From Dipodascopsis uninucleata var. uninucleata (lineage: Eukaryota; Ascomycota; Lipomycetes; Lipomycetales; Lipomycetaceae): a DNA stretch of 64,000 nt. Made by a program: the position numbers and the translations under genes. The notes below the pieces were generated by a model. It ran no database searches. It saw only the letters and a list, made by a program, of their open reading frames with translations, and had not been told where the DNA came from. The stretch covers positions 806,001 to 870,000 of the forward strand of contig JAJLTO010000004.1 in assembly GCA_030568195.1 (NCBI GenBank). Reading direction: 5' to 3'. How positions within the stretch are numbered: position 1 is the stretch's first letter; each line of letters begins with the position of its first letter. Below are positions 1 through 10,506 of the stretch, one piece after another.

Positions 1-903
1 TCTACTCGCAGGCCCTCGGCATCAATAGTTTCAAATCCGTCGTCAGAGTCAGAGTCACTGCTCGCGGAAGCGAAAGGTGTAGATGCCGCACTATTCCACT
101 CAACACTCAAAACCTTTGTATAAGTCTGCAAGTTCAGCCCTTGCATCAAGCACTCTCTAAGAAGACCAGTCGCAAGCTTAGTTCCCGATATAGTTGTCGC
201 CGGTGATGCAATTGCACCGACACATCCAGGAATACCAGTAATTCTCGCTGTCTCTTCCTTCTGATATACTTTAACATCATGGACATCGCCTCCTGCAGCT
301 CTCATAGTACTCAGATTCCGCAGATACTCTCGAAATTCGTCCTCTGCGAAAAACACCGACCAGTTTTCACCTATTTCAGTAGTTTCGCATTCAATTTTCA
401 GTTCACGAATGGTAGAGAGTAGTGCTTCATAGTTTGCTCGCTCGAATTTACTGATTCTTACAGCCTCTTCAATGCCCGACTCTTTCTTTACAGTCTCTGT
501 ATATGAAAATAAATCCGGTCTTAAATGACCACCATTGCGTCCAGTAGCACCTATAATTAAGAAACTCGCAGACTTCATTAGCATATAAATTTCGTCTGCA
601 GTGGCTACTCAATATGACGCTGCCTTGCGAAATGAGCTTGTAAAAAGAGACAAGAATTTGTACGTTTCAGAACTTACCAGCACAGACTTCGCCTGCTTCC
701 AGAAGTACAATCTTTAGTCGAGGATATGTCCGTAATAAATGAAAAGCTACGCTAACTCCGCTTAATCCACCACCGATAATTGCAACATCTACCTGTGATG
801 GTAGCGCTTCTGTGCTCCGATACAATGAGAACATCGATGGCTCTGACAGCCATGTAGACACTGTTGTAGACAGAGGCGTCAAGCAGTTTACCATTGAGCC
901 CAT
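1..903 (-). CDS. FAD-dependent oxidoreductase, DAO superfamily (partial, C-terminus beyond left edge)
   Basis: Exons 678-903 and 1-550 on the minus strand, split by an intron at 551-677 (GTAAGT ... TGCTAAT ... TATAG). The first exon carries the Rossmann FAD-binding motif VAIIGGGLSGVSVAFHL followed by an acidic strand end (VLLEAG). Splicing creates EVCAGATGRNGGHLRPD, the second flavin-contact motif typical of D-amino-acid-oxidase-like fungal oxidoreductases. The natural substrate cannot be told; relatives oxidise amines or amino acids using FAD. The start used is the ATG at 903; the reading frame is open further upstream but holds no ATG. The gene is cut by the window edge, so its length is unknown. 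A 268-bp spacer separates it from the divergent EMC6 gene, suggesting a shared promoter. Family assignment is firm; specific function is unassigned. Confidence 0.85.
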
Positions 904-1171
904 TCTGTTAATACCTAAATTAGCAGAAGCTCGCTTTTTCCACTCTGTACGAACAAATGATGTAATTGATTGATTATTCTCTATTTCACAAGCGTAAGAC
1001 AATTGTTATCGAATGGACTTTTTTAATCCACGTTAACAAACTACCGAACTCAGCTTCGTTAGCTTTTAGTGTAATACCCTAAACCAATAAATTGTGCTGC
1101 CTTTTCCTTGAATAGAATGTCTACAAAATAGAAATTCCTGAAAGATCGATATTTACTGGTAGAGGTTCAAG

Positions 1172-1602
1172 ATGGATGAACTGGAGCGCAAGGCAGCTTT
1201 AAACCCCTTATCAGGCGAGAGTGTCAAGCATAATACAAAGGTTAGTCGAGTTCGAAATGTGAAATAGCATGATTATCAGAGATGCTTCGAAAGGAGTGCT
1301 TTCAAAAGGATCTTCTTACAAATACAACTTGAATCTTCTAGGCCATCTATACAATCCGCAGCGTCACCTCTCTGATATTCGGTGTAACAGCAGGGATTTT
1401 AGGATTGGAATCATACTACGGATTTGTGTTTTATTTGGCAGGAACACTTTTTGTTAGCTTACTTATGTTTATATTCTTGGCCAATGGCTCTCCAAAGGAA
1501 TACTTCATGACTTCCCAAGAAATCTGGACTCGAGACGCATTTACGGGATTGTCGAGTTATATGTTGTCATGGACTTTATTTTACGGTCTAGTTGATGCAT
1601 AG
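1172..1602 (+). CDS. EMC6: ER membrane protein complex subunit 6 (EMC6)
   Basis: Exons 1172-1240 and 1342-1602 give a 109-residue protein, against 110 in human. EMC6 is a core membrane subunit of the ER membrane complex, which inserts tail-anchored and multipass proteins. The spliced product shows the family's conserved core: a GVTAGILGL helix, then YYGFVFYLAGTLFVSLL, then a C-terminal helix ending SYMLSWTLFYGLVDA. The intron (GTTAGT ... TCTAG) is phase 0 and required: only after its removal does the first hydrophobic segment join the N-terminal head MDELERKAALNPLSGES. The gene converges on FCY1, 179 bp away. Family identity comes from recalled EMC6 sequences; the splice junction is inferred from frame and consensus. 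Confidence 0.92.
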
Positions 1603-1781
1603 TAGATATTTGGTGCAGATTGTAAAGTAGAAGATAGATGGGTTTACACTGGCACAAAAGGCGATATCAGTCTATTTTATGATTACACTTAACGTCATTG
1701 TATCAATACACTTATTTCATAAATAATTCCGGGCGCGTTATATATAAGGATTCAATACGCATAGTTGAAATGTATACCATA

Positions 1782-2694
1782 TTAGCATTCAAATTCTTCT
1801 GGGTGAGCTTGATGCCATTGTTCGGGGTGCTTTATAATTTATGACCCCTGTTAGTTTATGCTACAGACGAAAATCAATTGGCTGCTTACCTCTTTGATAA
1901 ACTTCTGCATCAGTTCATAGCACTTCTCGGAGTTCATGTTGATCAATTCAACACCTTTCGAAACTAGTAATTCTTCTCCACCCTCTACAGTTCGGTTTTC
2001 TAGATATTGCGGTCGAGTAAAGGACCAGTCAGCCACTACTAAGGCAGTGCGATAAAACTGCTAACATACCTCCCATAACAACTCTTTTGATACCATAGAG
2101 AATGCAAGCTCCGCTGCACATAAAGCAAGAAGCAAGAGTTGAGTACATCTATGAGAAATTTAAATGTTTAGTCTCATATTACCGCAAGCCGTACTAAATT
2201 TGTACTTACGGTTGCTGATTTGTATACTTCCGCGTCAACATTACCAGCATTGATGAGAGCTGACGTCTCTGCGTGAAGAATTGGATTATTCTATACATGT
2301 TATTGCAATTGTTAATCAGACCTATATTCATCACCGCTAGAAGCTCATTTCCCAGAGCGAAAATCAGAGCTGGATATTAATAATCTATCATTTACCTTCT
2401 GAATTCGCTCATTATGCCCACGACCGAGTACTACGCCGTCCTTGGAAACCAATGCAGCACCTATATTAAAATACCACAGAAACTAGTTAGGTTGACATTC
2501 TTTTATTTGCTTTTAGGACTGAAATCTAGTAGAGTCATTACCAATTGGAATTCCACCCTCTTCGTAACCTATAACAGAGGTACAAGATATATGTCAACGA
2601 ATTTCTTTGGTCAATATCATTTAATTAAGCATATGTAAAACGTACCCTTTACTGCTTCCTCATAGGCGACTGCCATTCCTAGTTCGTCATCCAT
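1782..2694 (-). CDS. FCY1: Cytosine deaminase (Fcy1-like)
   Basis: Seven exons on the minus strand: 2646-2694, 2542-2568, 2396-2460, 2210-2290, 2070-2148, 1890-2035 and 1782-1829, giving 164 residues (yeast Fcy1 has 158). Fcy1 converts cytosine to uracil in pyrimidine salvage using a zinc ion. The zinc site is visible: LHAETSAL supplies His and the catalytic Glu, and SCFMCSGACILYGI supplies two Cys. The usual Pro before the first Cys of the PCxxC motif is Ser here. Other family marks are YEEGGIPIG, LGRGHNERIQK and the tail HPEQWHQAHPEEF. The fifth intron is only about 34 nt (or 31 nt if the alternative AG three bases upstream is used). The gene is divergent from YAF9 with a 224-bp spacer. Family assignment is strong. 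Confidence 0.9.
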
Positions 2695-2918
2695 TTTGCT
2701 AAATTTTGTAACTGATCGTAAATCAATTCCGTATGTTGAAAAAGCCTAGTAATAAACCTACTCGAACAGCTGGTTCTATATCAATCTCTTATCGCGACTT
2801 GTGCTTGAGTCTATTCAACGTCTAATAATTACCCGGCTCGAATGGACAATTATCACCCAGAATATTATTTTGATTTTTTCATTTGATTTTACCGACCACC
2901 GCCAAAAAAGTACTGAAT

Positions 2919-3789
2919 ATGACAGGCGGGTCCAAAAGAATAAAGGTTTGTATTTAAGTAAAATGTTTACTAATTGTACAATATAATGAGTTGGATTGCT
3001 GATCCAATAGTCTTATAGAATCTACAGATCTGTCGACCTTTCATCTATGGTAATATAGCTGTGCCACTAGGAGAGAATCGCGGACCAGATGTTCCAGCGG
3101 ATCATACTCATTCATGGACCGTTTTCTTGAGAGGACCAAATGGCGAAGATTTATCTGACTTTATAAAGAGGGTTGTATTTAAACTGCATGAGACGTATGC
3201 AAACTCTACACGATGTATGTTGAATGGCTAGTAATGTTTGAGACGAATAAATGAGTTGGAAGTATGTTCTTTAACACGCGTTTAATCTTTCAAATATAGC
3301 TATTGAGCAACCACCTTTCGAAGTTACTGAGACTGGATGGGGAGAATTTGAAATTGCTATAAGAGTGTATTTTACAGCAGAAGCGAGTGAAAAGAATGTT
3401 GTTATGTACCACCATTTAAAACTTCATCCGTATGGCGCAGGAGCTGACCAACAAAAAGCTGAAGGAGCATCTGTGACTAGTTTACAATATGACGAATTTG
3501 TAAGTTTTGGATTTTTTCTACTCTTAATATGTCATAATCTTACGTCTTCGTTATTGTTTAGGTCTTTAATGAACCAACGGATGCATTATTTGAAACGTTA
3601 ACAAAGAAGCCCAATGCTGTGTTGCCTGCTCAAAAAAGTTCCAGAGTGCCGTTTAGTGTTCAGTCGGAGAATGAAGAAATAGACAGGCTCTCTGCAGCTT
3701 TGGAAATTGTACAAGGCAATATAAATACACTTACTGAAAAAGTTCGAACTCTGGAGACTGAAAAAACTAAATTAGAACAGGAAGAATAA
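2919..3789 (+). CDS. YAF9: YEATS-domain chromatin protein Yaf9/GAS41
   Basis: Exons 2919-2945, 3019-3214, 3300-3499 and 3562-3789 encode 216 residues (yeast Yaf9 has 226). Yaf9 is shared by the NuA4 acetyltransferase and SWR1 remodelling complexes and reads acylated histone lysines. The YEATS fold spans about residues 6-130: SKRIK, RPFIYGNIAV, HTHSWTVFLRGPNGEDLS, VVFKLHETYANSTRSIEQP, then the diagnostic TETGWGEFEIAI. The last 45 residues form a charged coiled coil (EEIDRLSAALE through the end), as in Yaf9. All introns have GT-AG ends, and the first 3' site was chosen because it keeps the SKRIK-to-RP spacing of Yaf9. It converges on DBP9, 146 bp away. Confidence 0.94.
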
Positions 3790-3935
3790 GTTCATGGTTA
3801 ATCAAATCGAGTTGGTGCTGTTTGGCGATTTTGTAGATATGTAGAGGATAAGACAGATATGTATTTCTAGTTAACCAAATGTACATTAATAATTACTCTC
3901 TATTATTTCGGTGATCCGTCTCTCATGAACGAATT

Positions 3936-5821
3936 CTAATTTTTACTCTTAAAACTTTTCAAAGGATCAACTCTCTTAGGTTTAGAGCGAGACCTGTGAA
4001 GCATTCGCGCTCGTCTTATTCGATTTTGTTGAGTCCTTCGCATACCTACAAATCCAATATCTTTCACTAGGCTCTGCCGACCAGATTCTGGTAATAAATA
4101 TTCTGGAATATGTTTAAGATGGTGCTGCACTCTAACAGAATGTAGTTCTCCGTCGTGTCTAAGTTGCTCAAGCTCGCCAGGATTCTCTTCAAAATGCTGC
4201 TTCAATTTCTCGCTCGTCAAAATCTCTTGCTTTAATTCTTTCATTCGTGCTTCCCGAATAGACGTACGTGTTACAGCACGAAAGGCGTCCTCCATTCTGT
4301 AACGGAAAGCATCAACCTGTTTCATGTCAAATATGTATGGTTTGACGTCGGCTCCTCCATGATTTTTCTTTTGATCCTTCTCAATTCTTGCAATAACCTT
4401 TTCATCTCGTCTTGCCGATTTCAAAGAGGACGCTTTGTGCTTGCCCCATTCTTCAAGAGGAACAACAAATGATAACGCCATACCAGATTTTCCCGCTCGC
4501 CCAGTACGGCCGATACGGTGAACGTACGCCTTGGTGTTTGTTGGGAGATCAAAATTAAGAACACATGCAACATTTTGAAAATCAAGACCACGAGAAATTC
4601 CATACTCTTTATCTCTAACCTTCTGCTTTTTTGAGTGTGAGACCTCTCGCTTGATGTTATCATCGGAAGTAAACTGATCACCTTCGTCTGTTGCAATAAG
4701 AAGGTTATATACGTTTTTATTGAATTGATCAACGACATGGAGTCGTGAGTTAATGGGCAAGTCTGAGTTCAAAACACACGATCGAATACCAAACTGCTCC
4801 AAGAATAACTTTAGTCTGTAACATCTGTCAATATCATTTACAAAAGCAATAGTCTTTCCTTTAATAAGATTTAGCTTAAATATGACGTAGGCCAACAGAA
4901 ATTTGTCTAGTTCAGAGCAGTTCACTTTATATTGTGAGATGGAGCCTGAGCCTTCTTCAGATCCTTCCTCTTCTTGTAATGTTAAAATAGCAGGATTTCT
5001 ACAGAACATGCTCTTGAGCTCAGTAACTTCGTCGGTAAGTGTTGCACTCATCAAAAACACTCTCAGGGTTTTTGGGAGCTGCTTGGCAATGTTTTGTAAA
5101 TCTTCCTGATAGCCATACGACATAATCAAATCTGCTTCGTCGATTACCCAATGTAAGAGTCTAGAAATAGAGAGATTGTGTGAGTTAATCTGAGCCAATA
5201 CTCTCGAGGGCGTTCCAATAACAATTTCCGGGGATTCAGAAAGAAGTGACCTAACAGTATGTTAGTAAACCATCGCTGAAATCTTATACAACCTACCTGA
5301 TCAATTGTCACACTTACCACTGTACTTGATCTGCGACATTCTGTGCGATATTAACAGTCCTAACTAATTTTCCGCAGTAAACAGTAAGCCTGCTGATAAG
5401 CTTGAAGCATTGATCTGCAAGTTCGCGGGTTGGAACCAGAATGACAGCTCTCGTTCCCGTTTCGTTCGGATTTCGCTGCATAAATTGTCGTTAGTTCTGT
5501 CCCAAGATTTTTGCAAAAATCTCACATCCTCCAATATACTCGTACCTCCTTCAATCGAATGATCTCCTCTATTATAGGAATAGCATATGCTGCAGTTTTT
5601 CCTGAACCTGTCTTAGCTCTTGCTAAAATATCTTTTCCTTCCAGAGCAAGAGGAATCGCTTTCGCTTGGACTAAAGTTGGTTTTGTAAACTCTTGACGAA
5701 CTATTGCTTGTAATAGGCGAGGCTCCAGACCAAAGTCTTCAAACTTTACAGACTCCTCTATCAGCTTAGAGTCTATATTTTTGTCCTTGGAGACTTCTGC
5801 TAATTTGCGTTTTGAGCCCAT
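3936..5821 (-). CDS. DBP9: ATP-dependent RNA helicase Dbp9/DDX56
   Basis: Exons 5546-5821, 5318-5475 and 3936-5250 give 582 residues (yeast Dbp9 has 594). This DEAD-box helicase acts in the nucleolus on the 60S pre-ribosome. Visible motifs are the Q motif (FEDFGLEP...[11 protein letters not shown]), Walker A AKTGSGKT at about 69-76, PTREL, TPSRV, DEAD at about 182-185 followed by [10 protein letters not shown] (the Dbp9/DDX56 form), SAT at about 213-215, and [10 protein letters not shown] near 388-397. A charged insert with SEEGSGS and [14 protein letters not shown] sits in the second RecA lobe, as in Dbp9. The tail is basic ([18 protein letters not shown]). The divergent neighbour starts 260 bp away. 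Motif order and the SYGY signature make the subfamily call strong. Confidence 0.93.
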
Positions 5822-6081
5822 ATTATTGCCAAATTTTAAGCAAACGAAACAAAATGTTCATGAGAATTTTTCTAAGTACGAATAATGTTTTGTCAATTTT
5901 CTATCTTTTTTTTCTTGATATTTGGGACTTTGGCGAATACATACGTATTAGGGTTTTCAGGTTGCAAACGTCGCAAATGAACTATGATGAGACTTCTAGT
6001 CAGTCGAGAAGTCGAGACAAAGCTACATCTTCTTCAACATACGACTATGTGTACCTGAATGCGATATCTATAAACCAATAA

Positions 6082-7132
6082 ATGCTCAAATTCAAAGATC
6101 TAGCCTTCATTGCACTCGCAGGGTCGGCTGCAACACTGGCAGTGTACATATCATTATTAAGTCTACAGGCTTGGACAGATGAGTTCGAGCCAGATTGGTG
6201 TATGCTCATATTTCAAGATTTATAAGAATTTAAATGGCTTGGATTCTATGCTAATGTTTCGTTATAGCTAATATACCTTTCGACTATGCAATATTGGCAC
6301 TTGAAGCCAACTGTGACTTGCAAAATGCGTGCGTACAGATTAGTAGTTTGTATAGCTATATAATTAACACTTACTAACGATTTTAACAATTCGATACAGA
6401 TCGACAAGAATGCTATTAGAAAAATCTGTCAAGAATAATGAAGCTATGAAGAATTTGCGTAAACGTATCAGAAGCAAGAACAGAGAAAGACGGATATCAG
6501 GTATAAGAACTCTGACGATGATCATAACTTTCGATTCAGGTAAGAATTTGGCCCTACCGTTACTAGTGCACCTTCCGATTCGTTTAAAATAGTCATTAAT
6601 TAGAGCTCACTTATTAGGATTCATTAAAAAGACGGCATCGAGCAGTTTATTTTGGTCGCTCAACCAATCTCTCTGCCGAACACTGCCTTATGGAGGTATA
6701 TCCGAAGACAAATTTATGAGAAAGGAGATCATTTCTTTGCTCAATCGATATATATTCAACTACGATTTTCTCAATATAGCTATAAACGTGGGCCTTTTAG
6801 AATATTTCGAAAAATATGTAACTATTTCCCAATATGACAGTAACCTCGTTCCATTAGAGCGAATTAGCGATCTCAACGATGAATATGCAGACGAAGACAT
6901 CATTACAATGATGAAATATATATGTTTATCGCCTATGGTTCACATGTTGCTGAGGCGACCTAAACTTCGCGGTGCATTTAAGACCGTTAGCGCACAGGCA
7001 TTTGATGCCAATGGAGCTGAAATATCTGGTGGCCACTGGGCGTCAGTACTAATTAATCATGAAGATTCATCGATGACTGCGGCATCATCTGGATGGACAA
7101 GCGAGTCTTTAGCTGAATTTCATTCCATCTAA
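6082..7132 (+). CDS. Unrecognised protein with single N-terminal membrane anchor
   Basis: Exons 6082-6199, 6268-6328, 6400-6500 and 6618-7132 join in frame to 264 residues, and each junction has GT-AG ends. I do not recognise the family. Residues 7-29 (FIALAGSAATLAVYISLLSL) look like a signal anchor. A basic patch (NLRKRIRSKNRERRISG) follows at about 79-95, and a helical body with acidic stretches follows (LNDEYADEDIITMMKYI). The C-terminus is Ser/Thr-rich. This would suit a small membrane-anchored protein of ER, mitochondrion or peroxisome, but nothing in the sequence decides which. It shares a 260-bp divergent spacer with DBP9 and lies 294 bp upstream of ARPC2. Gene reality is supported by four exons with continuous frame. 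Confidence 0.72.
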
Positions 7133-7426
7133 AAGATTTACTTTTACGTTACAATTGTAATATAACTATGCATATGTATAACTAGAAATCCTCTGTTTAT
7201 TTAATATAAATAGTAATCAATACGAGCGTTGTCCTTCATGCAAGTCTTTCTTATCCTGATAGTCCTTTTATTTTCATATTAAGGCTGTTCGGCTCTTTCA
7301 TGGGTTAGGTTAATTGACAAAAAAAGAAGTTCGACAGATATTCAAAACTCAAGTAGGAAGGTTAAAAAGGGAGCATCGTTATATCAGAGAACCGTCCAGG
7401 ACTAATTGACAGGAGCCATCTTCAAG

Positions 7427-8654
7427 ATGTTAATGCTACAATATCATAATCTTCTTATTCAGTCGATTCTGACTGAACGGTTCAATCCTGAGAATCAACC
7501 GGTATCGATTGACCAGATTATATCAGACTTTGACAACGTGACGTACCATATCTCGACACCGGAGTCGAAAACAAAGATCCTAATTTCGCTGTCTATCAAG
7601 TGCTTCAAGGACTTGGAGAAATATGGAGTCGAGGAACTGTTAAAACGAGAGTATGGGCCATATATTGTTTCTCCAGAATATGGATTCGATTTCTCGATGT
7701 TGATTGACTTAGAGAATCTTCCCTCAAGTGCCGGTAAGTTAGTGGTGGGATCTGTTTTTGGACCATGTTATTATGATCACAGCAATGCTCTACAAACGAG
7801 TGAACCTTAGAGCATTAAGCTACATTACCTAAGCTAGTTTAATCTGGTTTAATGGAATGATAGAAATTATACTGATGGATATAGGGGAATTCTGTTGAAG
7901 ATTTGGTGCATTGGTACTAACGCATTTGAGGGAACAGAAGAAAGAGAAACATTAATTGAAAAGATTGCTTTACTTAAACGAAACGTTATGGCTGCTCCAT
8001 TCGAGAAGGCGTTTTCGCAGTATGACCTTCTTTCCGCCGACGCTGCACAGAAGTCTTTAGAGCTTTCCGTTCCTGATGATAGCGGTGCTGAGGTCATGTC
8101 AATCCAGTACCGCGACGAAGAGGCTATCTACATCAGGGCCTCCAATGATCGAGTTACAGTTATCTTTTCAACAGTTTTCAGAGAAGAAACTGATAGAGTT
8201 TTTGGAAAGGTATTCTTACAGGTAAGTGTTAAATTTTGATATATTTGTCTAAAGTAATTTGAATATTAATTTTGAAATTAATATTATCTAGGAGTTTGTC
8301 GATGCTAGGCGTCGGGCTGTACAGAACGCACCCCAAGTTCTCTATTCTGCTAAAGAGCCACCTCTAGAAATACGATCGCTTCCTGGAGTCACTGCCAGCG
8401 ATGATATCGGCTATGTAACTTTTGTTCTATTCCCTAGACATATCACCAAGGATAGACGAGAAAGCTGTATAAGCCACATTCAGATTTTCCGCGATTATTT
8501 TCATTATCATATTAAGTGCTCCAAGGCTTACATGCACTCGAGAATGAGATTCAGAGTTGCAGAATTTTTGAAGGTGCTAAACAGAGCAAAGCCAGAAGTC
8601 GCCGAAAAGGAGCGCAAGACGGCCAGTGGAAGACGCTTTGGAAGTCCTCGTTAA
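7427..8654 (+). CDS. ARC35: Arp2/3 complex subunit 2 (p34-Arc, ARPC2)
   Basis: Exons 7427-7733, 7938-8221 and 8292-8654 give 317 residues, close to the family's 300-340. ARPC2 is a scaffold of the Arp2/3 complex, which nucleates branched actin at endocytic sites. Family blocks seen are [98 protein letters not shown], and [20 protein letters not shown]. The first intron has a TACTAAC branch site; the CAG at 7935-7937 is the 3' end that keeps frame. The last exon ends GRRFGSPR. It converges on ETT1, 308 bp away. Confidence 0.94.
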
Positions 8655-8962
8655 TAAGGATGCTAGTGTAAGATTTTCATTAATTTGGTGCTTTGAATTT
8701 GAATTATTCTTATAGGCAGTTTCACTTATTTTTTCAATTCACATGAGAGATTCACGTCTAATAGATTGTAAGATCTATAATTGATTATCTTTTATTTCTA
8801 TATTACCATGTTCCCGTGTCAAATCTCTTGTTTCAAATTCTTAGAATAAGTGTAAGAATAAATAGTTTTATCTCATAGTTACAAATGTTACGAGTACATT
8901 TTTTATCAAACTATTAATGTAGGATACAAAGTATGCAGAGTCAATTCAAACTATTTCCGCAA
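8655..8962. other. Convergent spacer between ARPC2 and ETT1
   Basis: This AT-rich stretch holds the two facing 3' ends. No ORF or RNA gene is visible. It must contain both poly(A) regions. Confidence 0.6.
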
Positions 8963-10506
8963 TTACTCGGAATCGTCATCGTCATCTTCACTATCGTCGT
9001 ACAGCGCAGCAGTCAATTGCCTTAAGTCCTCTTCATCCTCTTCATCTATTTCATGGCCTTCAAAATCAAAATCTCCATCAATATCATTATCTGGATCATC
9101 ATCTTCCTCGTCGACTTTGCGTCTTATTTTCTGCTCATCTTCTCTTTCCTCATCTTCGTCCTCATCTTCGTCCTCATTATTCTGCAATTCCTCGATTTCT
9201 TCAGTATAGTCACCAAAGCCTTCTTCGGTAGCCTCTCGGAGATGCCCAATTGCCTCTTTATACAATTGCTCTTGCATTTCAGCCGATGATAAATTACCCA
9301 AAGAAACCTTTGCTTCGGCAACCTGTTCAGAAGTCAGTGAATATGAATCATAAGATTATTGTGCTTCGCTTATTACATACCACCGGAAGTAATGCCCCTA
9401 GAGTATCTATCTTCGCAAATTCATCTAGCGCAGCAGTAAGATATTTTGATGCCTCGTCCTTCGCCTTGGAAGGTGGTCGATCTGCATCAGAAGCATCACT
9501 CAGTCGTTCAAGTTGCTCCTCGTAAACGACAAGATATGGACTCGCCTTTGCCATGTAAAATTTACCCAGACTAGATCTCATAATCGAATCATTTTCCGGA
9601 TCTCTCTCTATTTCCTTCTTGTGGGCGTTTTCTATCCAGGTATATATATGTGGGAGTTGTTCGGCAATTAGATCAGATTCGAGAGTAATCTCTAGAGCCT
9701 TAGACAAGCGCAGAAGAATATCTCTCAATTCATCCCAACTTACCGGTATTAGCTCCTTTGCAGTGACATTTGCTTGTTTCTGCTTTGACTTGCCCTTAGG
9801 GTCTTTCTTGTGCTCATCTTCAAGTACACTTCTAGCCTGGTCATAATCCTTGGAAGCGTTCTGTATATAGTCCAAACAAGACTCAACCAACTTTGAGGAG
9901 CGACTGTCTTTTAACCGCAGCTCCGTAAGAGCTATATATGTATCACATCGAACAAGTAATAGATCAATCGAGCAAGGAAATTCCTCCAGACCGTCAGTAG
10001 CTCTCTGGATGGCAGCATTGAGGAAGTCTTCTGGAGAATCATCGGAGCCGTCTTCCGAAGACTTTGTTTTGTCTTTATTGTGCTTCTTCTTCTTTTTAGT
10101 TTCAGCGAAAAGCGATAATCGCCTAAGGGCATCTGAGAAGATTTTGTGGGCCAAAGCAGTGAGCTGCTTGCCTGATCTGAGTAATCTATCGCATTCATGG
10201 ACAATTCCGTAGAGAAGTTTGGGTGAATCTGTTGCGCCAATTAATGGTGTACTTTGTTAGCAAGAGACGTAGGCTAAAGCTTTGGCTTGTATCTTGGTAC
10301 TTACCTAGATAAGAGTCAAGATAAGTTGTGTAGAGTGCATATAGCTGTGCAAGCTCATCTTCTGGATCCACATCTGTAGCGAATTCGATTGTCTCTTCTA
10401 GCTGCTTATTTTCGGTTTTTCCCTTCTTCGCCGTTGAGTTTTCGCCCTTTCTCAGTTTTGATTTGGATAAACCCTGCGGTCGTTTGTTTCTTATAGTGGC
10501 TGACAT
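8963..10506 (-). CDS. ETT1: Enhancer of translation termination 1 family protein (ETT1/NRO1)
   Basis: Exons 10305-10506, 9381-10228 and 8963-9322 give 469 residues. Ett1 in budding yeast supports stop-codon recognition; the fission-yeast homologue Nro1 works with Ofd1 in oxygen sensing. Family marks are the basic head KRPQGLSKSKLRKGE, the block LYGIVHECDRLLR formed across the first splice, helical TPR-like repeats, and VVAEAKVSLGNLSSAE formed across the second splice. The last 70 residues are extremely acidic (long Asp/Glu runs ending SEDDDDDSE), which I do not recall in yeast Ett1. This is a fungus-specific family, supporting a fungal source. Confidence in the family is good; which of the two described roles applies is unknown. 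Confidence 0.85.

Noticed and set aside
9053-9289. 78-codon hydrophobic plus ORF
   Set aside because: Antisense image of the Asp/Glu tail of the ETT1-like gene.
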